From Lactonifactor sp. BIOML-A5 (lineage in GTDB: Bacteria > Bacillota > Clostridia > Lachnospirales > Lachnospiraceae), in contig NZ_WKYV01000006.1 of the NCBI RefSeq assembly GCF_009677585.1, positions 124,001 through 188,000 on the forward strand: DNA of 64,000 nt. The letters are read 5' to 3'. Positions 16,019-24,327 of the stretch are shown here, one piece after another. The translations under genes were made by a program, and so were the position numbers. Numbering within the stretch: the stretch's first letter is position 1; each line of letters starts with the position of its first letter. The notes below the pieces were generated by a model. The model saw only the letters and a program-made list of their open reading frames with translations. It searched no databases and was not told where the DNA came from.

Positions 16019-17167
16019 ATGAGAAAACTTAGATATGGTATGGTAGGCGGAGGACCTGGAGCTTTTATCGGAGGTGTTCACAGAAAGGCAATTGCCCTGG
16101 AAGAGACGGCACAGTTGACCGCCGGTTGCTTCAGTTCCAGGGAAGAAAAAAACAGAGAATGCGGAGAATTTTACGGGATTTCAGCAGACAGGATTTATGA
16201 CGATTACATGGCAATGGCAGCGGGAGAGAAGGACAGGGAGGATAAGATTGACTTTGTCAGCATAGTCACCCCTAATTCTACCCATTATGAGATCAGCAAG
16301 GCATTTTTGCAGGCTGGGATCCATGTTATGTGCGAGAAGCCTCTGTGTTTTACCACAGAACAGGCAGAAGAACTGTGTGCCATTGCCAGTGAGAAAAAGC
16401 TGCTTTTTGGGGTAATGTATACATACTCCGGTTATCCAATGGTTAAACTGGCAAAAAAATTAATTGAAGAAGGAGAGATCGGTGAGATTGTCAACGTCAA
16501 TGCCGAATATCTCCAGGACTGGCTGATAGATGAAATCGGCGGAGGAGACCAGAGTACAACCAAATTGTCCGTTTGGCGTACGGACCCTGCCAAATCCGGT
16601 ATTTCCAACTGCGTTGGAGATATTGGAACTCATATTGAAAATACGGTAGCCTATATGACTGGACTCCATCCCAGACGGGTGTGCGCAGCCCTGGACAATT
16701 ACGGCATGGACTTGGATCTGAATGCCAACATCCTGGTGGAGTACGAAAACGGGGTCCATGGAATCTACAGCAGTTCACAGGTATGTGCAGGCCATCTCAA
16801 CGGTCTGGTGGTTCGTATCTTCGGAAGCAATGGGGCAATTGAGTGGGTTCAGGAGAATCCCAACTATCTGAAGGTAGTAAAAAAAGGACAGCCGGATCAG
16901 ATTTATCACAGGGGGACAGGATACATCACAGGAAGTGCGGCAGAACTCAATCATATCCCGTCCGGGCATCCGGAGGGCCTGGTGTTTGCAGTGGCAAATC
17001 ATTATCATGGCTTTATGGAGGCTGTCTGCAGGATGCTGGAAGGCAATCCGGAAGCAGCGGCACAGGCGGACTATCCAAAGGTAGAAGAAGGGGCTGAAGG
17101 AGTGAAATTTGTACATGCAGCGGTGAAAAGCTCAGACTATGATAGTATATGGGTGGATATTAAATAA
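16019..17167 (+). CDS. Gfo/Idh/MocA-family oxidoreductase
   Basis: A 382-residue NAD(P)-dependent dehydrogenase. The N-terminal fold reads GMVGGGPGAFIGGVHRKA, with the extra loop found in larger members, and HVMCEKPLCF holds the catalytic Lys. SNCVGDIGTHIENTVAYMTG with Asp and His is the substrate-side signature, close to that of inositol 2-dehydrogenase or glucose-fructose oxidoreductase-like proteins. Its ribosome site is GGGAGGG. Third gene of the ROK-isomerase-dehydrogenase operon. Paralogous to the protein at 9,223 but only distantly alike, so they probably act at different steps. Confidence 0.9.
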   Translation: MRKLRYGMVGGGPGAFIGGVHRKAIALEETAQLTAGCFSSREEKNRECGEFYGISADRIYDDYMAMAAGEKDREDKIDFVSIVTPNSTHYEISKAFLQAGIHVMCEKPLCFTTEQAEELCAIASEKKLLFGVMYTYSGYPMVKLAKKLIEEGEIGEIVNVNAEYLQDWLIDEIGGGDQSTTKLSVWRTDPAKSGISNCVGDIGTHIENTVAYMTGLHPRRVCAALDNYGMDLDLNANILVEYENGVHGIYSSSQVCAGHLNGLVVRIFGSNGAIEWVQENPNYLKVVKKGQPDQIYHRGTGYITGSAAELNHIPSGHPEGLVFAVANHYHGFMEAVCRMLEGNPEAAAQADYPKVEEGAEGVKFVHAAVKSSDYDSIWVDIK

Positions 17168-17276
17168 GTAAGCAAGTTATAGAACCCGGGATATATAGGG
17201 CTAGGATTTGGGAAATTTCTAAAAATACTTTTTTCCATTTAAAATATGCACACTTTTTGCTATGATATTATTAAAA

Positions 17277-17294
17277 GTGTTTTAGATAACACTA
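17277..17294. promoter_or_regulatory. Palindromic operator candidate upstream of the symporter
   Basis: AGTGTT-TTAGAT-AACACT, perfect six-base arms, 19 bp before the transporter ATG and just after an AT-rich stretch that could supply the promoter (TATGATATTATT, 17,262-17,273). Likely repressor site, factor unknown. Confidence 0.5.
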
Positions 17295-17312
17295 GAAAAA
17301 AGTGAGGTATAC

Positions 17313-18692
17313 ATGATGGAGAAGGCGGCATTGGGGAAAGCGGGGGAGTTGTCCAGAGGGTTTCTGTGGCGTCAGCGGATTGGGTTCGGAATCTCGGAAC
17401 TGGCGTGCAACATCGGCTATATTTTGGTGAATACATATCTGCTGATTTATTATACGGATGTGGTGGGCCTTCCAGCAGGCAGGGTGTCGGTTCTGTTCTT
17501 GGCAACTAAGATATTTGATGCGGTTACGGACTGCCTGGTGGGGCGGCTGATTGACCGGACGAATACCCCAGTGGGACGCAGCCGCCCCTGGATGCTGGGA
17601 GGGATACCTGTTCTGGGCCTTGGGATGGTTCTGGTATTTACATCCCCGGATACCGGATTGACGGGGAAGACTCTCTGGGCCTGGGGGACGTACATGATGG
17701 TTACCTTTGGCTACACTATGATTAATATCTCTATGTCATCTATTCTTCCCTCTCTGAGTGCTGACTCCGGGGAGAGGGATAAGATTGTTACGGCAAAAAC
17801 CATCTTCGCAAGCCTGGGAAGTATGATTGCTGCCACATTGGCCAGCTGCTTCCTGAAATCCCTGGGAGGGGGCAGTCAGGCACTCGCGTACTGCAGAACC
17901 AGCATGGCTTTTGCCGCAATTGTCAGCGTGATCATGGCAGTCAGTGTGGCATCCATACGGGAGATTAATCCACCTTTGATAAATGAGAAAAAAAGCAGTA
18001 TCCGGTCAGATATGACATATCTGGGCAGAAATAAGCCTTACCTGCTTGTTCTGCCGTATACTTTTTCCTGGCTTCTGGGGTATGTGGGAATGTTTGCAGC
18101 TATGTCCTATTATTTTACGTATATTGTAGGGGATATCACTGTGATGGGTAAGGTGATATCTTGTATGACTGTGGGAAATATGGCGGGAATGGCAGTTTCA
18201 GGAAGAATCATCAGATATTTTTCCAAGAGAGATACCGTTATGGCCTGTTCGGTATTTCAGACCGTGGGCTTTCTGGGCATATGGCTGGGGGAAGGAACCG
18301 GGCTGGTTATGGCAGGGCTTATGCTGTACGCTGTGTGTTACGGAGTCTCCCAGCCGCTTTACTGGTCAATTACTGTTGACACTATGGATTACGGGGAATA
18401 CCTGGCAGGAAAAAGCCTGGCAGGTACCCAGACGGCACTGATAGGCTTTGTAAGCAAGGTGGCAGGTGCCCTGGCAACCGCAGGAATCACAGGTATTCTA
18501 TATCTGGGCGGGTATAATGGAGGCAGTTTGGTACAGTCACCGGCAGCTCTTGATGCTGTCCGGGTGGCTTTTATCGGACTGCCTGTTTTTAGTTTTCTGG
18601 GGGTTTTTGTTACTATGTATTTTTATAAATTGGGGAAAGAGGAGCATGATAGTATTAAGATGATGATTGACAGGAGGAGAATTGAGATTTAG
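17313..18692 (+). CDS. GPH-family sugar:cation symporter (MFS)
   Basis: A 459-residue, 12-helix membrane transporter of the glycoside-pentoside-hexuronide:cation symporter family (MelB/XynB/LacS-like). The family marks are the N-terminal YTDVVGLPAG and FDAVTDCLVGRLIDRT with GRSRPWMLGG after it, corresponding to the cation-binding Asp residues of helix 2 and the loop motif of MelB. There is no C-terminal EIIA domain. It probably imports the sugar or glycoside handled by the upstream dehydrogenase and isomerases. It has its own operator and is separated by 145 bp from the preceding gene. Start is 17313 or the ATG 3 bases later, both with GAGGT upstream. Confidence 0.93.
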   Translation: MMEKAALGKAGELSRGFLWRQRIGFGISELACNIGYILVNTYLLIYYTDVVGLPAGRVSVLFLATKIFDAVTDCLVGRLIDRTNTPVGRSRPWMLGGIPVLGLGMVLVFTSPDTGLTGKTLWAWGTYMMVTFGYTMINISMSSILPSLSADSGERDKIVTAKTIFASLGSMIAATLASCFLKSLGGGSQALAYCRTSMAFAAIVSVIMAVSVASIREINPPLINEKKSSIRSDMTYLGRNKPYLLVLPYTFSWLLGYVGMFAAMSYYFTYIVGDITVMGKVISCMTVGNMAGMAVSGRIIRYFSKRDTVMACSVFQTVGFLGIWLGEGTGLVMAGLMLYAVCYGVSQPLYWSITVDTMDYGEYLAGKSLAGTQTALIGFVSKVAGALATAGITGILYLGGYNGGSLVQSPAALDAVRVAFIGLPVFSFLGVFVTMYFYKLGKEEHDSIKMMIDRRRIEI

Positions 18693-18719
18693 TGGCGTAA
18701 CCTGGGTATCGTCTCATGG

Positions 18720-18800
18720 GTATCCAAGACCTCCTCCCTTGACCGTCCGTCTGCGACGCTCCGCTCGCCGACTAAGTAACCCCGCGCTTCACATACACAA
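18720..18800 (-). repeat. Dispersed intergenic repeat, copy A
   Basis: About 80 bp between two convergent genes. Read on the minus strand it opens TTGTGTATGTGAAG and closes CAAGGGAGGAGGTCTTGGA. A second copy at 41739-41815 shares both ends and much of the middle, including GTCG and GGACG motifs. It yields a spurious arginine-rich reading frame on the minus strand in both copies. Probably a mobile or structured repeat of this lineage; family not known to me. Confidence 0.6.
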
Positions 18801-18804
18801 AACC

Positions 18805-19185
18805 TTATCTTTCCAGAACTGCTGTTGCAAAAGCCACCGCATAGTCCGTATCATAAGATAAAGAGATCAGTATCTGTGAAATCCCCTTTGCTTCCGCCAG
18901 TTTTTTGGCGTTTCCGTGGAGGGTAACGGTTGGCTGTCCCAGTTCGTTTTCCAGGATCTCGATTTCGTTGAGACGGAGGCTGTTTCCGTCTGCGGACAGG
19001 GATTTAAAAACGGCTTCTTTGCCGGAAAACCTTGTGGCGAAGCTGTACAGGGGAAGGGGGCGGCTTGTGATTAATGCAAGCTCGTTCTCCGTATATGTCT
19101 TTCTCACAAAGGGATCGGTGATGTCCGATACCGCTTTTTCTATATTTCGGATATTCAGGATATCTGTACCTATACCGTAGATCAT
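18805..19185 (-). CDS. acpS: Holo-[acyl-carrier-protein] synthase
   Basis: A 126-residue AcpS-type phosphopantetheinyl transferase, which moves 4'-phosphopantetheine from CoA to the serine of an acyl carrier protein. GIGTDI with Asp8 and RFSGKEAVFK with Glu57 are the magnesium and CoA-binding motifs. Full family length. Its ATG overlaps the stop of the upstream TetR gene (ATGA), so it is in a two-gene unit divergent from the operon that contains an acyl carrier protein at 21,888. That placement suggests it activates that dedicated carrier, possibly besides the housekeeping one. A second PPTase of the Sfp type is present at 52,538. Confidence 0.93.
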   Translation of the reverse strand: MIYGIGTDILNIRNIEKAVSDITDPFVRKTYTENELALITSRPLPLYSFATRFSGKEAVFKSLSADGNSLRLNEIEILENELGQPTVTLHGNAKKLAEAKGISQILISLSYDTDYAVAFATAVLER

Positions 19186-19886
19186 GGCCGTTCTCCTTTC
19201 GGGGGTGCTGATTCTTTTGGCACCTCCATTTTCATGTCAAAGTCCTCAGAGGTGAGGCGCCGGTAGGTGAGGTAATTGGCGCCCACCCGCATGGTGTTTA
19301 ACAGGTTGATAATCTCATGTACGGAAAGAAACTCATCGTCCTCAGAGGTCAGCCAGGTTCGGGCAGCCAGAAAATGAAGTTCCATGAAAATCTTAACAAA
19401 ATATTCTCGCAGGCCGTCTCTGGGCATGCCGTCATCATCCATCATGGTATTGATATAGTCTTTTAATATCCCTTTTAATTTTTTAACAAAGTAGGTATCC
19501 CCGTTCTGAGGATCCAGCAGCACCGCCATGGCTTTCCGGTTATTCCGGCAGAATTCGAACCAGACATTTAAAAACCTGGGCGGGCTGTAATCAAATTTTT
19601 CTTCAAAGCGCTCCGGGGGATAAAAAGTTTTGGGGTGTTTTACAATAGCATGGTACTTCTCTGTCAAATCGTCGATCAGAGCGTTCTCTATCTGCTCCAT
19701 TAAATCATAGATATCACTATAATACTGGTAAAAGGTACCTCTTGTAATATTTGCTCCTGCACAGATCTCTTTTACTGTAATCTTATCCCATTTCTTACAG
19801 GGGACGATAGCAAGATAGGTCTCCATGATTCTTTTTTTTGTCAGTTCTGATTTCGCTGGTTTGCTGCCGGCAGATGATTCAGTCAT
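19182..19886 (-). CDS. TetR/AcrR-family regulator
   Basis: A 234-residue regulator. The helix-turn-helix lies at residues about 20-65 (KITVKEICAGANITRGTFYQYYSDIYDL), the usual TetR N-terminus, followed by an all-helical ligand domain without a family name I can give. ATG 19886 is preferred: AAAGGAG lies 8 bases before it, while a TTG 24 bases earlier includes that site. It is divergent from the hydrolase-ACP-kinase operon and the region between them holds a perfect GTTCAA-A-TTGAAC palindrome, so it probably represses both itself with acpS and that operon. The ligand may be the pathway's substrate or acyl intermediate. Confidence 0.88.
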   Translation of the reverse strand: MTESSAGSKPAKSELTKKRIMETYLAIVPCKKWDKITVKEICAGANITRGTFYQYYSDIYDLMEQIENALIDDLTEKYHAIVKHPKTFYPPERFEEKFDYSPPRFLNVWFEFCRNNRKAMAVLLDPQNGDTYFVKKLKGILKDYINTMMDDDGMPRDGLREYFVKIFMELHFLAARTWLTSEDDEFLSVHEIINLLNTMRVGANYLTYRRLTSEDFDMKMEVPKESAPPKGERP

Positions 19887-19945
19887 GTCAATTCTCCTTT
19901 CCCGGGGCAATGATTTAAATAAAATTCTACATATTTATAAGAAGT

Positions 19946-19958
19946 GTTCAAATTGAAC
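19946..19958. promoter_or_regulatory. Candidate TetR operator
   Basis: GTTCAA-A-TTGAAC, a perfect 13-bp palindrome 60 bp upstream of the TetR start, in the divergent region. A second inverted repeat (TTTGTCA at 20051-20057, TGACAAA at 20076-20082) lies nearer the hydrolase gene and may form a leader hairpin. Confidence 0.55.
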
Positions 19959-20123
19959 AATGCAGCCAAAAGTGTCATGGGATCTTTGGACAGAAACACT
20001 TAAACTGGAGACATAACAGGTTATCCCAGAGAAATTATAGCACAGAAAACTTTGTCAGTTCAACAGGCATCCTGGTGACAAACAAAGTTTCATGCGGGAG
20101 ACACGAAAAAGGAGGATATCAAA

Positions 20124-21860
20124 TTGGCAGACAGAATTACTAAAACAGTGGATATGTCCGGGGAACCGGTGGAGATCTTTATGACAAAGATGATGAAACC
20201 CTGCACACCCGAAGAGTATGAGGCAATGTCCGTGGAGGAAAGGGAACATGCTAAGATTCAGCCGCCTATGAACCGGCGTGTCTATTCACCGGAGGACGGA
20301 ATCATCTGTATGCAGGATGTACCGGTAAAAATGCGGGACGGAGTGACTATTTACGCAGATATTTATAAACCGGAGGAGGAGGGAAGATATCCCCTCGTTA
20401 TCTCCTGGAGTTTTTATGGAAAAAGGCCTTTTGACGGGCAGTCTGAATGGCAGATCATGGGGGTGCCTCCCCAGACCGTATCGGATATGTCTAAGTTTGA
20501 AAGCCCGGATCCAGGGTTCTGGTGCAGGAGAGGGTATGCGGTGGCCAATGTAGATCCCCGGGGGATCGGCCATTCAGAGGGAGATTTTGTACAGTTTGGA
20601 ACCCAGGACGGAAAGGATGGGTATGATTTTATTGAGTGGGCAGCCCAACAGGAATGGTGCAATGGCAGATGTGCACTGTCAGGCAACAGCTGTGTTGCCA
20701 TGACACAGTGGAGAATCGCCTCACAATGCCCGCCCCACCTGGCCTGCATAGCGCCCTGGGAGTCCACCACGGATATGTACCGGGAATCTCTGGCTGAAGG
20801 CGGAATTCCTGCCCACACTTTTGTGCGTCTGGTGATGCAGGAGGCCTGCGGACCCAACTATATGGACAGTATGCCGGACAATCTGGAGAAATACCCTTAC
20901 ATCAACTGTGCCTACTGGAAGGATAAGAACCCGGCTTTTGAACATGTCACAATTCCGGTATACCAGGCAGCCTGCTGGAATCATTTCCATCTGAGGGGGT
21001 CCATCAATGCTTTCCGCAAGTGCAAATCCAGAAAGAAATGGCTGAGGGTGCATAGAAATTTTGAGTGGCCGGATGCCTATAGCTATGAAAATCTGGAGGA
21101 GCTGGAGCGCTTTTTTGCCCGTTACCTGAAGCTGGAGAGGAATGGATGGGAACTTACCCCCAAGGTGAGAATCGAGGTACAGGATACAGGAGAATTTAAT
21201 TATATGACTAACCGGCCGGAAGAGAACTTTCCTCTGAAGCGGACCAAATATGAAAAGCTGTATCTGGATGCAGCGGATATGAGTATGAAAAAAGAACCGG
21301 TGGAAGGGGAAGCAAAAGCGGCTTATGACAGCGCAGAAGAAGAGATCACATTTGACTACAGGTTTGAGGAAGATACGGAACTCACCGGATATATGAAGCT
21401 TCGCCTGTATGTGGCTGCCGAAAGCTACAACGATATGGACTTGTTTATCAATGTCCAGAAATTAAGTACCGACGGAACCTTCCTTCCCATCACCCTCTTC
21501 GGGGAACCCCATCCGGGTGTCTGGGGGAAGATGAGAGTCTCCCGAAGGAAGCTGGACGAGAAGCTGTCTACCGATTACTGTCCGGTGCAGGCTCATACCT
21601 GCGAGGAAAAGCTGGAACCAGGTCAAATTGTCCCGGTGGATATTGAGCTTGTACCCACCAGCCGCTTCTGGCACAAAGGCCAGCAGATACGGGTGCAGAT
21701 TGCCGGACGTTATATCCGTGAGGATTGGTTTGAACCTCTTACCTGGGACACGGACAATAAAGGAAGACACATTGTGTATACAGGAGGCAGGTATGAATCC
21801 TTCCTGCAGATACCAGTGGTTCCCCCAAGATTTCAGGACGGAGATATAATCATTCGCTAA
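20124..21860 (+). CDS. CocE/NonD-family (X-Pro dipeptidyl-peptidase-like) hydrolase
   Basis: A 578-residue alpha/beta hydrolase of the PepX/CocE group. N-terminal catalytic domain: MRDGVTIYADIYKP is the family's opening motif, RGIGHSEGDF is the oxyanion-side strand, and ALSGNSCVAM is the nucleophile elbow with Ser in Gly-Asn-Ser, where most relatives have Gly-x-Ser-Tyr. C-terminal PepX_C jelly roll from about residue 340 (ELTGYMKLRLYVAAES). No signal peptide, so cytosolic. It should cut an ester or amide; the substrate is unknown. TTG start at 20124 has AAAGGAGG 9 bases before it. First gene of the eight-gene operon regulated by the divergent TetR. Confidence 0.85.
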   Translation: MADRITKTVDMSGEPVEIFMTKMMKPCTPEEYEAMSVEEREHAKIQPPMNRRVYSPEDGIICMQDVPVKMRDGVTIYADIYKPEEEGRYPLVISWSFYGKRPFDGQSEWQIMGVPPQTVSDMSKFESPDPGFWCRRGYAVANVDPRGIGHSEGDFVQFGTQDGKDGYDFIEWAAQQEWCNGRCALSGNSCVAMTQWRIASQCPPHLACIAPWESTTDMYRESLAEGGIPAHTFVRLVMQEACGPNYMDSMPDNLEKYPYINCAYWKDKNPAFEHVTIPVYQAACWNHFHLRGSINAFRKCKSRKKWLRVHRNFEWPDAYSYENLEELERFFARYLKLERNGWELTPKVRIEVQDTGEFNYMTNRPEENFPLKRTKYEKLYLDAADMSMKKEPVEGEAKAAYDSAEEEITFDYRFEEDTELTGYMKLRLYVAAESYNDMDLFINVQKLSTDGTFLPITLFGEPHPGVWGKMRVSRRKLDEKLSTDYCPVQAHTCEEKLEPGQIVPVDIELVPTSRFWHKGQQIRVQIAGRYIREDWFEPLTWDTDNKGRHIVYTGGRYESFLQIPVVPPRFQDGDIIIR

Positions 21861-21887
21861 GAACACAAAAAGAACAGGAGTGAAAAA

Positions 21888-22127
21888 ATGAGAGAAGAAA
21901 TTTTAGCCAAAATCATAGAAAAAGCCAGCAGTATCTGGAACGCAGATCCCGCATCTTTAAATGAAAACACAGAATTTGCATCCATGAATCCAAAATCAGC
22001 CCATTATTCCCAGCTTACCACATTTCTGGAGGATGAGTTTGACGCGGAAGTGCCGTATATGAACTTCAAACGCTGCAAAACCTTTGGGGAGGCGGCAGAC
22101 TATGTCGCAGAACTGCTGGATGAATAA
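21888..22127 (+). CDS. Acyl carrier protein, atypical
   Basis: A 79-residue acidic protein with the four-helix ACP pattern: EEILAKIIEKASSIW, a long loop, QLTTFLEDEFDAEVPYM, and TFGEAADYVAELL. The modification site aligns with Ser37, but the normal Asp-Ser-Leu is Lys-Ser-Ala here (NPKSAHYSQ), and the preceding leucine-glycine is absent. It would still be modifiable. It is not in a fatty-acid synthesis cluster; it sits between a hydrolase and phosphotransacylase/acyl kinase genes, with an AcpS gene divergent. This suggests a carrier of a catabolic acyl group rather than of fatty acids. D-alanyl carrier protein and colicin-binding types are less fitting because no dlt genes are near. Confidence 0.85.
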   Translation: MREEILAKIIEKASSIWNADPASLNENTEFASMNPKSAHYSQLTTFLEDEFDAEVPYMNFKRCKTFGEAADYVAELLDE

Positions 22128-22165
22128 AGGTACTGTGTCATTACAAGGGAGGACCGGAGACAGAT

Positions 22166-23176
22166 ATGAATGAATTTATTCGCAGGATGACAGAAAAGGC
22201 AAAAGCCGCCCCTGGAAGAATCGCATTTCCGGAGGCATTAAATCCAGATATTTTGAGGACTGCTGAATTGGCAGTCCGGACAGGTATCGGCTTTCCGATA
22301 ATGCTGGGGGTAAGAGAACAGATAGAAAATGCTGCGGCACAGTGGGGCGTATCCACGGAAGGATTTGACTATTATGACTGCAGCAGTGAAGAAAACCGCA
22401 GAGAACTGGCAGAAGAATACACGGCCGTATACGAAGACTTTTCTGAAAAGGCTGTGTTCAGGAAAGCAAAGGATCCGGTGCGGGCGGCGATGTTTCTTCT
22501 GAAGCTGCAGAAGGCAGACTGTGCGGCAGCTGGTAAGGAGTATTCCACAGGAGATGTGGTATTTGAAGCTATGAGTATTGTAGGGCTTCAGGAAGGGGTA
22601 GAAAGTCCATCCAGTCTGGGAATCGCGGATATTCCAGGTTTTTGCGGACCGGAGGGAACGATGCTGGGACTGGCGGATTGTGCCATAACAGCCCAGCCGG
22701 ATGCAAAGGATCTGGCCGGAATTGCCATATCGTCTGCGGAGACGGCAAAAGCTCTGCTGGGATGGGAACCGAGAGTGGCGCTGCTGTCCTTTTCCACCTG
22801 CGGCAGTTCCGAGCACGAAAGCCTGGAGGTGGTCCGCAAAGCACTAGGGATTGTGCGCAGACTGCGGCCGGAACTTAAAGTTGACGGAGAATTTCAGCTG
22901 GACTCCGCGATCTTACCGGAAGTGGCGGCAAAAAAAGTGAAATGGGAGAGTGAAGTGGCCGGAAAGGCTAATATCCTCATATTTCCCAATCTCCATGCGG
23001 GAAATATCGGAGTAAAACTGATTCAGATATTCGGCCATGCCAATGCCTACGGGCCGGTGCTTCAGGGATTTGCACGGCCGGTCTGCGACTTTTCCAGAAG
23101 CGCTCCGGTGGAGGAAATGCTGGGGAATCTGGCGATGCTGGTGATCCGTGCGGCTTCTCAGAAAGGGGACTGCTGA
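22166..23176 (+). CDS. Phosphate acetyl/butyryltransferase family protein
   Basis: A 336-residue phosphotransacylase that normally exchanges CoA for phosphate on an acyl group, giving acyl phosphate. Family motifs: PGRIAFPEALNPDILRTAE at the start, LGLADCAITAQPDA, VALLSFSTCGSSEH (usually SFSTKGSA), LKVDGEFQLDSAI and ANILIFPNLHAGNIGVKL near the end, all as in Pta/Ptb. The CoA-site lysine of the SFSTKGS motif is replaced by Cys. That change, together with the ACP gene just upstream, allows the idea that the acyl donor is acyl-ACP rather than acyl-CoA. Overlaps the kinase start by one base (TGATG). Confidence 0.88.
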   Translation: MNEFIRRMTEKAKAAPGRIAFPEALNPDILRTAELAVRTGIGFPIMLGVREQIENAAAQWGVSTEGFDYYDCSSEENRRELAEEYTAVYEDFSEKAVFRKAKDPVRAAMFLLKLQKADCAAAGKEYSTGDVVFEAMSIVGLQEGVESPSSLGIADIPGFCGPEGTMLGLADCAITAQPDAKDLAGIAISSAETAKALLGWEPRVALLSFSTCGSSEHESLEVVRKALGIVRRLRPELKVDGEFQLDSAILPEVAAKKVKWESEVAGKANILIFPNLHAGNIGVKLIQIFGHANAYGPVLQGFARPVCDFSRSAPVEEMLGNLAMLVIRAASQKGDC

Positions 23177-24327
23177 TGAAAACATATAAAATATTTACAG
23201 TAAATCCCGGCTCTACTTCCACTAAAATAGCATTATTCCAGGGGGATGAAAAAATTTTCTCCGCCAATGTGAGCCACGATGCAAAGATCCTGGAAAAATA
23301 TGAAACATTGGGGGAACAGATGGGGTACCGCAAGGAGACCATTGAAGAACTCTTAAGGGAGAACCGGGTGGAATTAGACGGCCTTGACGCATGTGTAGGT
23401 CGGGGAGGAGGCCTTCTGGCAATGGAAGGGGGTACTTACAGAATCGATGAACTGGTGCTGAAGCATTCCCTGAACTGTGCCAATGGGGTCCTGCATCCGG
23501 CCTGCCTGGGGCCCAGCATTGCAAAGGAACTGACAGACCGCTACGGCGGAGAGGCTTTTGTGGTAAATCCCCCTGATGTGGATGAACTGCAGGATTTGGC
23601 CAGAATGACGGGCATAAAAGGCGTGTTTCGGGTCATCCATCTCCACGCGCTAAACCTGAAGGAGACGGCCATCCGCCATGCTGAACACCTAGGAAAACCA
23701 TATGCAGACTGCAATTTTATAGTCTGCCATATCGGAGGAGGAATCTCTGTTTCTGCCCATAGAAAAGGCAGGATGGTGGACGGGTTTGACATTGTAGGGG
23801 GAGAAGGCCCCATGGCCCCTACCAGATGCGGAAGCATTGGGGCAGCGGAACTGCTTGAGTACTGTAAAGGAAAAGACCTAAAAGAGGTAAAAAAACTTTG
23901 TACTAACAGCGGGGGATTTGTCAGCCATATGGGCATCTCAGATGCCCTGGAACTGACGAAACGGGCGGCAGACGGGGACCGTTACGCAGAGATGCTCTGG
24001 AATACTATGATTTACCAGATCAGCAAATGCATCGGGGCCATGGCCGCAGTTCTCCACGGCAGGATAGACGGTATCCTTCTGGGGGGCGGTATGGTGTATA
24101 ACGAAGATCTGGTAGGCCAGATCAGAGAAGCCTGCGGATGGATAGCACCAGTGACGGCCTACCCGGGGGAATTTGAAATGGAAGCTATGGCGGCCGGTGC
24201 CGCCCGTGTGCTGGATGGAAAAGAAGAGGCAAAAAAATACCGGGGAGTGTGCATCTTTCAGGGTTTTGATTTTTCAGACACACCGGAGAGTACTGGAATA
24301 TTAGGAGGAATGAAAAATGGCGTTTGA
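23176..24327 (+). CDS. Butyrate kinase-type acyl kinase
   Basis: A 383-residue member of the acetate/butyrate kinase family, which turns acyl phosphate plus ADP into the acid plus ATP. Motifs: VNPGSTSTKIALF (adenosine and phosphate site), VGRGGGLLAMEGGTY, HPACLGPSIAKELT, VCHIGGGISVSAH and GILLGGGMVYN. The longer GG(L) loop and HPACLG place it with butyrate or branched-chain kinases rather than acetate kinase. With the preceding phosphotransacylase it forms an energy-conserving pair. Coupled to both neighbours: overlaps the transacylase by one base and the alcohol dehydrogenase by 11 bases. Confidence 0.92.
   Translation: MKTYKIFTVNPGSTSTKIALFQGDEKIFSANVSHDAKILEKYETLGEQMGYRKETIEELLRENRVELDGLDACVGRGGGLLAMEGGTYRIDELVLKHSLNCANGVLHPACLGPSIAKELTDRYGGEAFVVNPPDVDELQDLARMTGIKGVFRVIHLHALNLKETAIRHAEHLGKPYADCNFIVCHIGGGISVSAHRKGRMVDGFDIVGGEGPMAPTRCGSIGAAELLEYCKGKDLKEVKKLCTNSGGFVSHMGISDALELTKRAADGDRYAEMLWNTMIYQISKCIGAMAAVLHGRIDGILLGGGMVYNEDLVGQIREACGWIAPVTAYPGEFEMEAMAAGAARVLDGKEEAKKYRGVCIFQGFDFSDTPESTGILGGMKNGV

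Noticed and set aside
18667..18861. Plus-strand small frame over the repeat at 18720
   Set aside because: Arg/Pro-rich product from a non-coding repeat; starts inside the transporter gene and ends inside acpS.
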